From Aureobasidium sp. EXF-3400 (taxonomy: Eukaryota > Ascomycota > Dothideomycetes > Dothideales > Saccotheciaceae): 64,000 nt of DNA. The stretch spans positions 1 through 64,000 of the forward strand of contig SWBL01000286.1 of the NCBI GenBank assembly GCA_024195585.1, in the 5' to 3' direction. Below the pieces are notes generated by a model. That model ran no database searches and was not told the DNA's origin. It was given only the letters and a program-made list of their open reading frames with translations. The translations under genes were made by a program, and so were the position numbers. The stretch's first letter is position 1, and the number at the start of each line of letters is the position of its first letter. This document shows positions 53,423-63,872 of the stretch, one piece after another.

Positions 53423-54034
53423 TTAATGATGTAGCTGCCTTTGATAAACACAATGACTCCACCGATACGGAGGAAAGCAAGTGAAGCATAAAGCAGGAGA
53501 CTCGAATCGATTTCTTGACAAATTACTTCCAGGTGCAGCCAACGATTCGCGTCCTGATGAGAAAGCTAGGCTGTCTATGCAAGATAGGAACACTCTAATA
53601 GAATCGCTAATCGTGCTCATCACTTTCTCGATGGTACATCCAACCGACACCAGAAGCCAAGGGTAGGATGTCATTCGGTTTCCGCAGTCCAATGGGCTTC
53701 TGCTGAAGAAGCACAGAGCGGCAGTGCACTGTACAGACAACTCGAACCGCAGAGTGTGAACCTCGGTACGCCACGACATAGCCGCTTTGCATATATCGGC
53801 AAGGAGACCGTGGCTGAACTTCATGCCTGATGTGCTGTACACCGTGCAAGTAGCGATCACAAGTTGGCAACACAGGGTTGTGCCTGATGCAAGGTCAGAC
53901 AGCCTCAGACAAATCCAACAGTCGACGTGTAAACACTGGACCAAGTCGTTGTTGAGCGACGCAGGTCTAAGCGGACAAAGGTAAGACGGGACGGCAAGGC
54001 TGTCGCTTCTGCATGTCGAGATTGCCGACCACAT
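53423..54034 (-). CDS. Doubtful ORF, possibly a gene remnant
   Basis: A 203-codon frame from an ATG at 54034. It contains helical, Cys- and Leu-rich stretches (LASGTTLCCQLVIATCTVY, IEKVMSTISDSIRVFLSCI) reminiscent of C-terminal halves of fungal regulators, but no domain can be named. Another minus-strand frame (53905-54108) overlaps its start in a different frame, which would fit a decayed gene or an unresolved intron. It may equally be chance. Confidence 0.22.
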   Translation of the reverse strand: MWSAISTCRSDSLAVPSYLCPLRPASLNNDLVQCLHVDCWICLRLSDLASGTTLCCQLVIATCTVYSTSGMKFSHGLLADICKAAMSWRTEVHTLRFELSVQCTAALCFFSRSPLDCGNRMTSYPWLLVSVGCTIEKVMSTISDSIRVFLSCIDSLAFSSGRESLAAPGSNLSRNRFESPALCFTCFPPYRWSHCVYQRQLHH

Positions 54035-55330
54035 ACTGCGACCTGTAGGCTGTTCCTCTCGAGCGGATCTCCACTCGAACAGCTGTCAGACTCGCCAGTC
54101 TCAGCCAAGTGTTGACAGCATGCGGCAAAATATTCTTGATCGCGTCGTCCGAGTCAAAGAGTCGAAGGCTTTCCTCGGGTTGAGCCGCCCGATTTGGTTA
54201 TGGTCCAGGTACAATGGTACTTTGATGCATAACGCCGAGGACAACGCGAGCTGAGCAGTGGATAGAGACTAGAGGTCGTTGTCGGGCAATCAAAGGCAAA
54301 AACTCTTACATGTGTTCTCTGCCTGTCGTTGAGACTCCACACACACTTTTCAGGCTAGTTGTTGTTTCCTCTCCACTCGTCATGTGGTGAGGTTCGGATA
54401 TTTGTCTGTGCCGCGATTGCGAATGCATCTTGGTGGCTGATGGAGGCTTGTTGTGCCCTCTCGGCGGCGCCTGTAGCCCGGACTTTGTGTGGTTAGGAGC
54501 CACTGAGGCAATTCTCTTCGTAAAGGTTTGGAGCGAAAACTTCATCAAAATCCCATGTGCTGTCGACATGTGATCAATATTGATGGCAGATGCATCATAT
54601 GCAGGGTTCTAGAGCATCAATAGGGCGAACAGTCGACCTTTGATACATGTCTGTTGTCTTCTTGTTGAGCAGCTGGAGAAGTTGACAATTGTTGAGCATC
54701 GCTCGGCTGGACCTCTTGCCCCTGTCAATCATTTCGGCTCTTGGAGAAGGTTGTCGGTCTGCGGGCCGAGGGCGCAATCTGAAACCAAAGCCTCCGCGCG
54801 ACTTCTCTTGGCCGATCTTCCGGACATCGGGGTGTGGACGGTGGGCGTTTTGTTTCATCCTCCTCCTTCTCCAAATTATCAACATGTGAACAAGTTCGTT
54901 GTGGCCTATTGGCAGGACATCCTGAAACGTCCTTCGAGCCTCGCACATGGACGGTGGAATACCAATCCCAGTTGTGGGCGCCACGCACAAGCTTTTCCAA
55001 CATGCACAGCAGCACGTTACAGGGTGATCCGTGCAATCCCCATGTCAGCGAATGGCATCTGTGTGCCCCTTGTTCTTCTAGGCCCGATGTGACAGCCGGT
55101 CCAGTGTCCTACGATTAGCTGTGCGCCGCGGCTCGATTTTTCGTTCTGTAGTACACCATGTGGAACTGGTACCTGATTGCGTGGTCTCTTTACCCCTTGA
55201 ATTGGCTTTATTGTAACTTTTGCCGTCCTGCATGTGAAGACGGAAGTGACGAGAGCACGGGTCTAAGTGAAGCGTTTGTCGTGAGGCGCATCCTGTGAAA
55301 AGTAAACGAATGTTCCGCCAGGTGCGTGTT

Positions 55331-55337
55331 TATAAAA
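55331..55337 (+). promoter_or_regulatory. TATA box of the GH128 gene
   Basis: TATAAAA followed by ~250 bp of C/T-rich leader up to the ATG at 55593. This is the arrangement of highly expressed filamentous-fungal genes. Confidence 0.5.
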
Positions 55338-55592
55338 CTATCTAGCCGCCGCACTCTGTCCTCGATCTTCCTTCCTCCCAACCACATCCGCCTTACCATC
55401 CACTCTCTTTCAAGAGCATTCGCTCGTTTCGTTCTCTCGTCTTTATAGACATCACTCTCTTTCTTTCAACAACCCAAAAGCCCTGGTAGGCTTTTGTTCA
55501 AGGCGCTCTAGCAGCAGCACTTTTTTACGCCCTTTCGACACTCAACAAGATATCCAAGGTTCCTTATCTTTCTCATCACTACTTTTGAAAAG

Positions 55593-57044
55593 ATGTCTTC
55601 TATCAACACCAAGTTCGCCATCCTGGCCCTTGCCGGCTCTGCCGTCGCTGTCCCCAGCTTCGGCCATGGAAAGCACCACGGCAAGCACCACCACCACAAC
55701 AAGCACTTCTTCGGTTCTTCTGGTGTTGCTACTGGCACTGGCGCTCCCTATGGCATGGCTAACGCTACCGGTATCTGGGGCACTGGAACTGCTGCTTCCA
55801 CTGGTCTGCCTTCTGGTCATTCTTTCGTCCACCCTTCGGCTATTGTTCCTCACACTGGTTCCTCTGAGGCCGCTGCTGTCGGCACCAGCACTTGCACCGA
55901 CTCTGTCGTGAGCATCACTCACACCAACCGTGTTACTGTCACTGTTCACGCTTCGTCCGCCGAGGTTGCTCCTGCCCAGACCACTTTCAGCACCAAGGCC
56001 TACACCAGCTCCGCCGACGTCAACAGCACCGTCGCCACTTTCAGCAGCTCTGTTGCTCTCAGCAGCTCCGTGATCGTTGCCGAGAGCTCTGCTCCCGCTC
56101 TTGACCTCGACCTCCAGAACAAGCAACACCGCAAGTGGACTCGCTCTTCAACTGCTGCTGCCAGCACTTCAACTGTTGCTGCTCAACCTACCAGCGCCAC
56201 TTCCGTCGCTCCTTCGTCGACTTCTACCAGCTCCAGCACCAGCTCCACTATCGCAGTTGCTCCTACCTCTGCTGTCGTCGTCACCTCGTCTGCCAAGGCT
56301 TCCTCGACCACTTCTTCAGCTGCTCCCACATCGAGCAGCACTGGCACCGGAAAGCGTGGTCTTGCTTACAACACTGCCTCCCTGATGACCTGCTTCGAAG
56401 ACAGCTCCCACGTCAGCTGGGGCTACAACTGGGACTCTGACAGCGCCGGCCTGTCCAGCAGCTTCAACTACGTCCCTCTCCTCTGGGGCCTGAGCCACAC
56501 TGATGTCTGGAACACTCGCGCCACCAGCGCCATCGCCAACGGTGCCACTCACTTGATGTCCTTCAACGAGCCCGACATGACATCCCAAGCCAACATGTCT
56601 CCCCAGGACGCCGCTTCCGCCTACAAGACCTGGATGATGCCCTTCGCTGGCAAGGCCAAGCTCGGTGCTCCTGCCGTTACCAACGGACAAGGCAGCATGG
56701 GCCTCAACTGGCTCGCTGCCTTCCTCGAGGCTTGTGATGGCTGCCAGGTCGACTTTGTAACCATCCACTGGTATGACGCTGCCTCCAACACTGCCTACTT
56801 CAAGGAGCACGTTCAGAACGCCACCGATGTTGCTGGCGGCAAGCCTGTCTGGGTTACTGAGTTTGCCCCTACCGGCAGCCCCTCGAACGCTGACATCTCT
56901 ACTTTCCTCGAGGATGTCATGCCCTGGATGGACAGCCAGTCGTTCGTCGAGCGTTACAGCTACTTCATGGCTTCTGACGGCGCCCTCATCAGCGGTACCG
57001 AGCCCTCGACCTTCGGTCAGACTTACGCCACCTACTCTTCTTAA
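55593..57044 (+). CDS. Secreted GH128-type (Asl1-like) beta-1,3-glucanase with His-rich pro-region and Ser/Thr linker
   Basis: Single-exon gene for 483 residues. Signal peptide (MSSINTKFAILALAGSAVAVP), then a His/Gly/Lys cluster (HGKHHGKHHHHNKHFF). A ~200-residue Ser/Thr/Ala-rich region follows and then a Kex2-like site (GTGKR) directly before the catalytic domain (GLAYNTASLM). The Asl1-like TIM-barrel domain shows WGYNWDSD, the acid/base glutamate in SFNEPDM (about residue 325) and the nucleophile glutamate in WVTEFAP (about residue 423). GH128 members act on beta-1,3-glucan and the fungal ones are wall-associated. Kex2 cleavage could release the catalytic domain from the mucin-like region. 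Strong C-ending codon bias suggests high expression. Confidence 0.9.
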   Translation: MSSINTKFAILALAGSAVAVPSFGHGKHHGKHHHHNKHFFGSSGVATGTGAPYGMANATGIWGTGTAASTGLPSGHSFVHPSAIVPHTGSSEAAAVGTSTCTDSVVSITHTNRVTVTVHASSAEVAPAQTTFSTKAYTSSADVNSTVATFSSSVALSSSVIVAESSAPALDLDLQNKQHRKWTRSSTAAASTSTVAAQPTSATSVAPSSTSTSSSTSSTIAVAPTSAVVVTSSAKASSTTSSAAPTSSSTGTGKRGLAYNTASLMTCFEDSSHVSWGYNWDSDSAGLSSSFNYVPLLWGLSHTDVWNTRATSAIANGATHLMSFNEPDMTSQANMSPQDAASAYKTWMMPFAGKAKLGAPAVTNGQGSMGLNWLAAFLEACDGCQVDFVTIHWYDAASNTAYFKEHVQNATDVAGGKPVWVTEFAPTGSPSNADISTFLEDVMPWMDSQSFVERYSYFMASDGALISGTEPSTFGQTYATYSS

Positions 57045-57611
57045 GTATACTAGTCATTGAATGGCTAGTTTGACCAATGTGATTAACGAATGGGGATTGG
57101 CATATGATGTAGAATTCGGAAAGGGAAATGGGATGATCGGATGGTCATCGGGCAACGAATTCGCACGACTAGACAAGGCAAGGACTGGTTTCTGCTTGAT
57201 ATGGGATCATGGATAAGGTGGATAAGATAAAAATTGCAGGAGTTGAAAAATCTGTGATACGAACAAAAACTGTGCATTTTCAAAAGTGAAGTTGTATAGA
57301 GATGCAATATGAATGGATGTCACTGCTTGGTTGTGGTTGTCTTGATGACGCTCGGAGGCAGGAAATAGTGGAGAGCGGGAGTCAGCAAGGCGGCCTTGTC
57401 TCGAAGAACACGTGCGAGCGCTGATTGGCTAGAGGCACAAGCAGTCCGAGAGGATTGATTTATTCGTCAAGAAGGCATTGCGCATTTTGTCCACCATTTT
57501 TCAATTCAAGAGCCTGGCATCCCAATCCTGCAAGGGAGCTGTACTGCAAGACAAAGCAATTGTCCCCCAACCGCAAATTGCTGCAAGGAAGCGCGCGACC
57601 AGGAGACAATC
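57045..57611. other. Intergenic, VTC4 promoter
   Basis: No gene seen. The frame open upstream of VTC4 from about 57425 lacks a supported start and is explained by the short first exon. Confidence 0.45.
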
Positions 57612-60167
57612 ATGAAGTGCGTAACACACGACGGCTACCAGCCCGCCCCACCCCATGCAAACAACAGTTGACCCAGCTCGACAGGTTCGGCCAGCAGCTG
57701 CAGAGCTCCTTGATCAAGGACTGGTACTACTACTACATCTCCTACGACGAGCTTAAGAGACTCCTCCAGCCCGAGCTGCAGTCAAAGTCGACCCCCGAGA
57801 ACCCCAACGCTCCCGACACGACATGGACCGACGAACACGAAACTCGCTTCTACCGCGAGCTCGAGGCCGAGCTGGATAAGGTCTCCAACTTCCAGCAGGT
57901 CAAGAGCGGTGAGATCCAGCGTCGCATCAAGATCAGTGAACGCGAAGTCACAGACGTCATTGCTCGTGCGAAGGCCGCTCTACAACAAGGAGAGGGTGAG
58001 CAGTCCAATAACGAGGTACCCAGCGAGGAGGACTTTGCAATGCTCGAGGAAGATCTGTCAGACATTATCGCCGACGTACACGACCTGGCCAAGTTCACCC
58101 AGCTCAACTACACGGGCTTCCAGAAGATTATCAAGAAGCACGACAAGCTCTACCCTGACCAGCAGCTAAGGCCCCTCTTTGCTGCTCGTCTCAATGCAAA
58201 GCCCTTCTTCAAAGACAACTATGACGCCTCCATCGTCAGCTTGTCACAGCTCTACGATCAAGTCCGCACGCGCGGCAACCCCACAAAAGGCGACTCGTCC
58301 GCTGGAGGAGGTCAGCAAAACTTCGTTCGTCAGACAACAAAGTACTGGGTCCACCCCGACAACATCACCGAGCTCAAACTCATCATCCTCAAGCACTTGC
58401 CTGTCTTGGTCTTCAACCCCAGCAAGGAGTTTGAGATCAAGGATTCGGCCATTTCATCCATCTACTATGACAACACAGATACCTGGGAACTGTATGAGGG
58501 TCGTCTGAAGAAAACCGAGGGCGCAGAAGCCATCCGTCTGAGATGGTATGGTGATATGAACGTCGACACCATCTTCGTCGAGCGCAAGACACACAGAGAA
58601 GACTGGACCGGCGAGAAGTCAGTCAAGGCTCGTTTCGCAATCAAGGAGAAGAATGTCAACTCTTTCATGCGTGGTGACTACACCGTCGAGCAGGCCTTCG
58701 AGAAGATGCGCCGCGATGGCAAGAAGAGCGAGAAGGAGATCGCCGACCTCGAGCAACTCGCCAGAGAGGTCCAATACCGTGTCATCACACGCAAGCTGGA
58801 ACCTGTCACCCGCTCCTTCTACAACCGTACTGCCTTCCAATTGCCTGGCGATGCTCGTGTCCGTGTCTCGCTCGATACCGAGTTGACCATGACTCGTGAG
58901 GACAACCTTGATGGACGTGAACGTACTGGCAAGAACTGGCGTCGCATGGACATCGGTATCGATTGGCCCTTCAGCCAATTGCCCGCAGAGGATGTCGAAC
59001 GCTTCCCGTACGCTGTCCTCGAGGTTAAGCTGCAGACACAGGCTGGCCAACAGCCCCCTGATTGGATCCGTGAGCTTGTCGCATCCCACTTGGTGGAAGC
59101 TGTGCCCAAGTTCTCCAAGTTCATCCATGGTACTGCAACTCTGAACCCCACTCGTATCGATTTGCTGCCCTTCTGGATGCCCCAGATGGATGTCGACATT
59201 CGCAAGCCTGTCTCACACCGTTTCGGTATCGAACGTCCTGGCCAAAGCACAGATATCTCCACTAGCGGGCAGATGGACGATGATACCGATGATGAGATGG
59301 AAGATGCTGCTAACCTACCCAATGGTGACGACGAAAACTATCGTCGTCTACGGGCCGCCAGAGATGCTCTTGAGCAGCACGAGGTCGCTCAGCGTATGGA
59401 TTATGGCACCACTAATGGTGGCACCGACCCCAACTCGCTGGACGAGGAAGAGCGTCTGGCCGCCAGACCTTCCGCTGACGAAGACGACTACCCACTATAC
59501 GACAGTGACGATGAGGACGATGATCTCGAGGAGGCAAAGCGTATTGGCGGCTGGACATACCGTCGTAAGCTGTTGACGCATTACGCTGACAAGGTTGGTG
59601 ACAAGCTGGCGACCGCTTTCAGACTTGCTGCACCCACACCCAAGCCTACCGCTATGCCTTCGAACGGAGATGCTTCCATGGGCATTCCTAGCGCCAGAAA
59701 CAATGATCAAATCCGCGAGAAGCGTTACAAGGCTCCTAAGGGCAAGAAGATTCACGTGCCAGTGCGTGTCGAGCCCAAGGTCTTCTTCGCAGCTGAGCGC
59801 ACGTTCTTGTCATGGGTGAGCATTTCCATCTAATTTTCCGCTTCTTCAATTGTACTAACACACGCCGCAGCTCGAATTCAGCATCATTATCGGCAGTATC
59901 GCCGCTACCCTCCTCAACTTTGGTGACACCGCCGCCTTGGCCTCCGCCTGGGCATTCACCATTGTCGCCCTGTTCGCCATCTGCTACAGCATGGGACTAT
60001 ACCTCTACCGTGTGCAATCGATCCGCAACCGTCGCGCCATCACCTACCACGACAAATGGGGCCCCAGCGCATTGTGTGTGCTTCTGTTCGCTGCTGTGAC
60101 CGTCTCATTTATCTACAGATTCGCACATGGTAGCAAGGGTGGTCTCAAGGGCGACCTCAAAGGTTGA
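57612..60167 (+). CDS. vtc4: Vacuolar transporter chaperone 4, polyphosphate polymerase
   Basis: Three exons: 57612..57616 (5 nt, ATGAA), 57685..59815 and 59871..60167; 810 residues. The 5-nt first exon is needed to give [20 protein letters not shown], the canonical SPX start that senses inositol pyrophosphates. The central triphosphate-tunnel domain contains [25 protein letters not shown], with the basic/acidic tunnel residues, and [11 protein letters not shown]. Then comes an acidic linker and a C-terminal three-helix DUF202-type membrane domain split by the last intron. VTC4 makes polyphosphate from ATP at the vacuole membrane and translocates it inward, with Vtc1-3-type partners. No partner gene lies nearby. 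Confidence 0.95.
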
Positions 60168-60775
60168 TGCATATCGATTTAGCCCGAGAAGAAGGGAAAG
60201 GGGAGAGTTGTAAATAGTCGCATATGTTGTTGTTGTCGAAATTTTGTTCTATAGACTGTATACCCGTGTCGCGAGGCCTAGATAGCGGTATGTAATTTTA
60301 CTTTTGGTCATTAACGCTGACGCGTGTAAGTCTTGGATGTTCCTTCCCATCATGTACGTTATTCCTCGAAACACAGCAAGTTCGCCAGTCACAACTTCCC
60401 AATACGATACGAACGGCGGCCGTCACTCTTGCTCTCAAATTTTCCCTTCTTCTACATCCAAGCTCTCAACACGATTCAACTTGACTGCCATCACGAACTA
60501 TAAGACAGTCAGCAGTATTTGTTTCGTTGGACGATATTCGATTAGTTCAGACCAGGGCCTCGACATAACAGCCTCTCTGACACAGAGTCTCAACCTCCCT
60601 TCCAAATATGTCATCACATTCTGGTTCACATGATAGATGGATACTGACTATTATTTTTAGTAAAGATATCAAACCGTAACGCCACCCATGACCCACTCCG
60701 CTCGTCGACAATCTGTCCAGACGACCCTCAGCCTCTCTCAGCATAACATGCTCTGAAATCTACCAGGATCCCCCA
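60168..60775. other. Convergent intergenic, no gene seen
   Basis: 3' flanks of VTC4 and the coiled-coil SUMO-like gene; only chance frames. Confidence 0.45.
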
Positions 60776-62160
60776 TCAAACTCTGCTGTCTTTACCTCTC
60801 CAACACTCCGCGCCATCGATGGTTGTATCGAACATGTACATTGGCTCATCGGCTTGCTGGATGAACACCAACTCCTCTCCGTCCTTTACGCCCAGCTGAA
60901 GGTTGTTAGCATACAATTATGGACCGCAAAAGAACAAAAGGTTACTCACATGAGCTGGAGTATCAGTCTCGAAGATCCATCTCCCAGTATTCTTCTGCTT
61001 CAGGGCCTTTAGTGGATGATGACCACGCAAGTCTTCCAAGACTGCTTTGAACCATGTGTCCGGTTTCATCTTGACAAGAGCGAGTTCGGTATCTGTTCCA
61101 TGTTCTCCACCTACCCAAACGACGATGCGCATGACGAGCGGATGGTCGGAAGTGGAGTGCTCGATGCCATCGGTATGCTGGATTAACTCTTCAATAAGGT
61201 CTTCCTCTTCTCTAGCGTCGCCCGGCGAGGACTCTGGCACTTCCTGCAGCTCAGCAAGTTTGGCGTTCAAGCGAGCAATTTCCGCCTTCTGCTCGGCAAT
61301 CTCTGCCTTTTGCTCGGCAATTTCTGCGTGTTGCTCGTTGATTATCTTATCAGTGATAGCAAATGAGTTTTTGTATCCTGTGATCAATCCCTGAGCTATC
61401 TCAAGATCACGATCGAGCTGTTCCATCTCAGCCTCTAGATCCTTGACTTTCAAAGCTTCCTTGATGATTTCTTCTGCGAGGTTGCGACAATCCTGGCAAG
61501 AAGGTCGGTCATTCTCTCGCTTGTCGATCGCGGCGAGTTGTGCTTTTGCTTCCGAAAGGTCTTGCAGTGCTTTGTCTCTGGCAGCCTGCATCTTTTTGTA
61601 GTCTTGAATAGCTTGTTTCCGGAATCTGGCCATCTCCCGATTGGCTTGGACTCTTGCAGACTGCGCGGCGGCTTCGGCAAACCATATCTGTTCCTCGAAG
61701 CGCTCGCTCTCTGTGCGAGTGGCAGCTTCTGCCTCCTCACACCTGCTATTGGCAGAGTCCCTCTCTGCTGCAACGGTTTTGATCAGATGCTCGTAGTAAC
61801 TGGCTCTTAGTTCAGCTGGATTTTCATGCGAGGGATGTGACCCAGACTGTTCCGAGGAACGGCTTGGAGTATTGACATCGACCCAATCGTCGTGTTGTGG
61901 CTGCTTAATGATTAGTAGGTGTTCGTCTGCACGCTGTCACTGAGGTGTGTACTTACTTCGACTGCGTTGAACGAAGAGGAACCATGAGCATTCTCTAGGG
62001 CATTGATAGGCTCACCATCCTCTGAAGGATATTCTCCTGGGATGCCTACAAAGACAGTCTCCAGAGTATCTTGCATGCCATTTTCAGAAAGGGAACCGAT
62101 GTCATCTGTCTTCGTCTTCATGGTTGAGGTAGGATATTCTTCGAGATAGAAAGAGATCAT
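60776..62160 (-). CDS. Coiled-coil protein with C-terminal SUMO-like (Rad60-SLD-like) domain
   Basis: Three exons: 62160..61957, 61903 (or 61900)..60950 and 60895..60776; about 425 residues. The N terminus is acidic and disordered (MISFYLEEYPTSTMKT). Residues ~95-290 form a long charged coiled coil with an internal repeat (AEIAEQK twice) and one CQDC pair. The C-terminal ~90 residues read as a ubiquitin-like beta-grasp: MRIVVWVGG (strand 1), LALVKMKPDTWFKAVLEDL, WIFETDTPAH|LGVKDGEELVF, matching the SUMO 'TP-A-x-L-x-M/V-x-DGD' turn; the bar marks the last intron. No terminal GG is present, so it is not a conjugatable SUMO. The intron 1 acceptor is a tandem AAGCAG, allowing Gln gain or loss. 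Confidence 0.75.
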
Positions 62161-62448
62161 GTTGTGTATTTCCGCAGATGAGAGATATCCTTTTCAACTC
62201 GGGACACTTTTATTGGCGATGTTTGTGTTGAGGAGATAAACAGGAGCAACACACGACTAGTATGGACTTTGCTAGAAGGTTCATGTAGTCGTACGACGCT
62301 GGTGTTGGTTTCATACTCACAATGAAACCTTGATGAAAGCAACCCCACCTCTTGAAAGAAGACCGAGACAGTCTCTGAATTGGCGGACAGATATAAGAGT
62401 GTCTCTGCGTCCACGGTCTTGCGCATCATCGGACAGGGGACCAGCAGC

Positions 62449-62965
62449 ATGAACAACTCAACAGACCAATCGTTAGAAGACGACGAGACCATCACCGTCT
62501 CGTCAACGGGTATGATGACTCCTGGATCAGTAAGTCAATGCTCGCAAAGATTTCTAAAGAACTGACTGTTGGGAGACCATCACTCACTGCTTAAACAAAT
62601 GGGAAACCCAAGAGCCTACAGTCGTAGTCATTATGGACGTAGACTGTTACGGCAACGGAGTGAGGCTGCAAATCAAAATGCGAACAAACATGCCTTTCGG
62701 GAAGGTTGCCGCATTGCTCAAGACCAAATACCAGGGGACAGATCTCTTCCAACTTCGCTTCGATGGACTCCACGAGCTTCAGGACAAGTCGGGGCACAGA
62801 ATGATCTTTAACAGTGATACACCTGCTTCTGTACGTTCCTCCCTGCCAAAGGCAGCTCACTTGTATACTGAATGTTTGTGCGCGCAGCTGGGACTAGAGG
62901 ATCACACAGTCCTTCGTTTTGAACACCCGCGTGGTACTCAGGCATTGGACATGACAATACTGTGA
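62449..62965 (+). CDS. Small stand-alone SUMO-like protein
   Basis: Three exons: 62449..62509, 62613..62830 and 62888..62965; 118 residues. An acidic leader (EDDETITVSSTEP) is followed by a beta-grasp domain: VVVIMDVDCYGNG, LQIKMRTNMPFGKVAALLKTKY, FQLRFDGLHELQDK, MIFNSDTPAS|LGLEDHTVLRFEHP. This follows the SUMO pattern (K-x-T-x-x-F/L ... L-x-F-D-G ... TP-x-x-L-x-x-x-DGD). The last intron falls at exactly the same codon position as in the coiled-coil paralogue at 60776, which argues for common descent. It ends without diglycine (GTQALDMTIL). The first intron (GTATGA donor, AAG acceptor) is chosen for phase and for match with the next copy. An upstream in-frame RYKSVS segment suggests an extra 5' exon may exist. 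Confidence 0.7.
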
Positions 62966-63480
62966 TTGGCGGCGACGAGAACTCCATTTGATGTGATTTC
63001 GGCAACGACGAGCGCGAAGAGTCCTGGATCATAGAGGGTACACTGACCAGTCGATGTCGGTACGTCGGACAGTCAGGCATGCTCAACATTCACTTTTGTC
63101 GCAAATTTATCCATCCGATCTATGTGTTGAGTTTGGTCCAGCGTATGTTACTGCAGGAAGTAGGCGAGCAGATGAGCAGATTCCAGAATGACATGACCCA
63201 CGCCTGAGCCTTTCTCGTATGCTCTGTGAACTTATGTGATTTCATCTCGGAACAGGTATAGACTCGCTGGCCGGGAAAGAGACATAGGTAGAAAAGTCTT
63301 GCTGTGAAACTGTTATCCAAGGACACAGAAAGCTTTGGAGTCTGTCTTTTCTCGCTCGTTTTGTGCTCAGATTGAGAAAGTACGACACTTCCTACTTTCA
63401 CATGTTTGTTCCGTTGACAATCACAAACTCAAGCATTTGATGATGACGAAGACTCCACCTCATGCCATGTTCTCAGCTGA
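62966..63480. other. Spacer between tandem SUMO-like copies, no gene seen
   Basis: No convincing frame; a 93-codon minus-strand frame has no protein-like features. Confidence 0.4.
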
Positions 63481-63872
63481 GCCAGAGATACAAAAGTGTC
63501 TCCACCTCCACACTCTTATGCATCAAGCTCAGCAATACTGTCGACACAACACTATGTTCGGATCACCCCACCCCTCAAAGACGAAGAAACCATTGTCCTC
63601 ACAGTAAGTCTAGAATCCACCAATACTGTCAGAAAATTAACACTCGGCAGACCACTACATCTGACGCCCTCAGCCAGGAGCCTCAAATCCCCACAATCAC
63701 AATCCGGGTGACCGTGCTAAACGGCTGGGGCTATCCAGAGAGGAATCTTCAGGTGAAGATGCGTTACAACATGCCCTTTGGAGAACTTGTCGCTTTGTTC
63801 CAGACGAAATTCGGCATGCCAGAATACTTTGGTCTGGAAATGAAGGCACGCAAAGGGTATGGAGATGGCTTG
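63481..63872 (+). pseudogene. Third SUMO-like copy, 5' frame disrupted, 3' end beyond window
   Basis: The exon at 63678..63872 encodes EPQIPTITIRVTVLNGWG, then LQVKMRYNMPFGELVALFQTKF, parallel to LQIKMRTNMPFGKVAALLKTKY of the previous gene. A GTAATT donor at 63873 suggests that the rest lies past the window end. The preceding exon ends DEETIVLT (63580..63603, GTAAGT donor, phase 0), matching DDETITVSST upstream. The flank also shares RYKSVS-ST-L with copy 2, but between RYKSVS and DEET this copy has a net +1 base relative to copy 2. The DEET frame has no ATG after its last stop. It is a tandem duplicate that is either broken at the 5' end or spliced in a way I could not resolve. Confidence 0.5.

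Larger units (their letters stand above)
53169..55592. other. 2.4-kb low-coding region; GH128 promoter at its right end
   Basis: Apart from the doubtful minus-strand frame at 53423-54034 and short frames on both strands, no gene, RNA or repeat was recognised. The last 260 bp are the TATA box and a strongly pyrimidine-rich leader of the glucanase gene. Confidence 0.4.
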
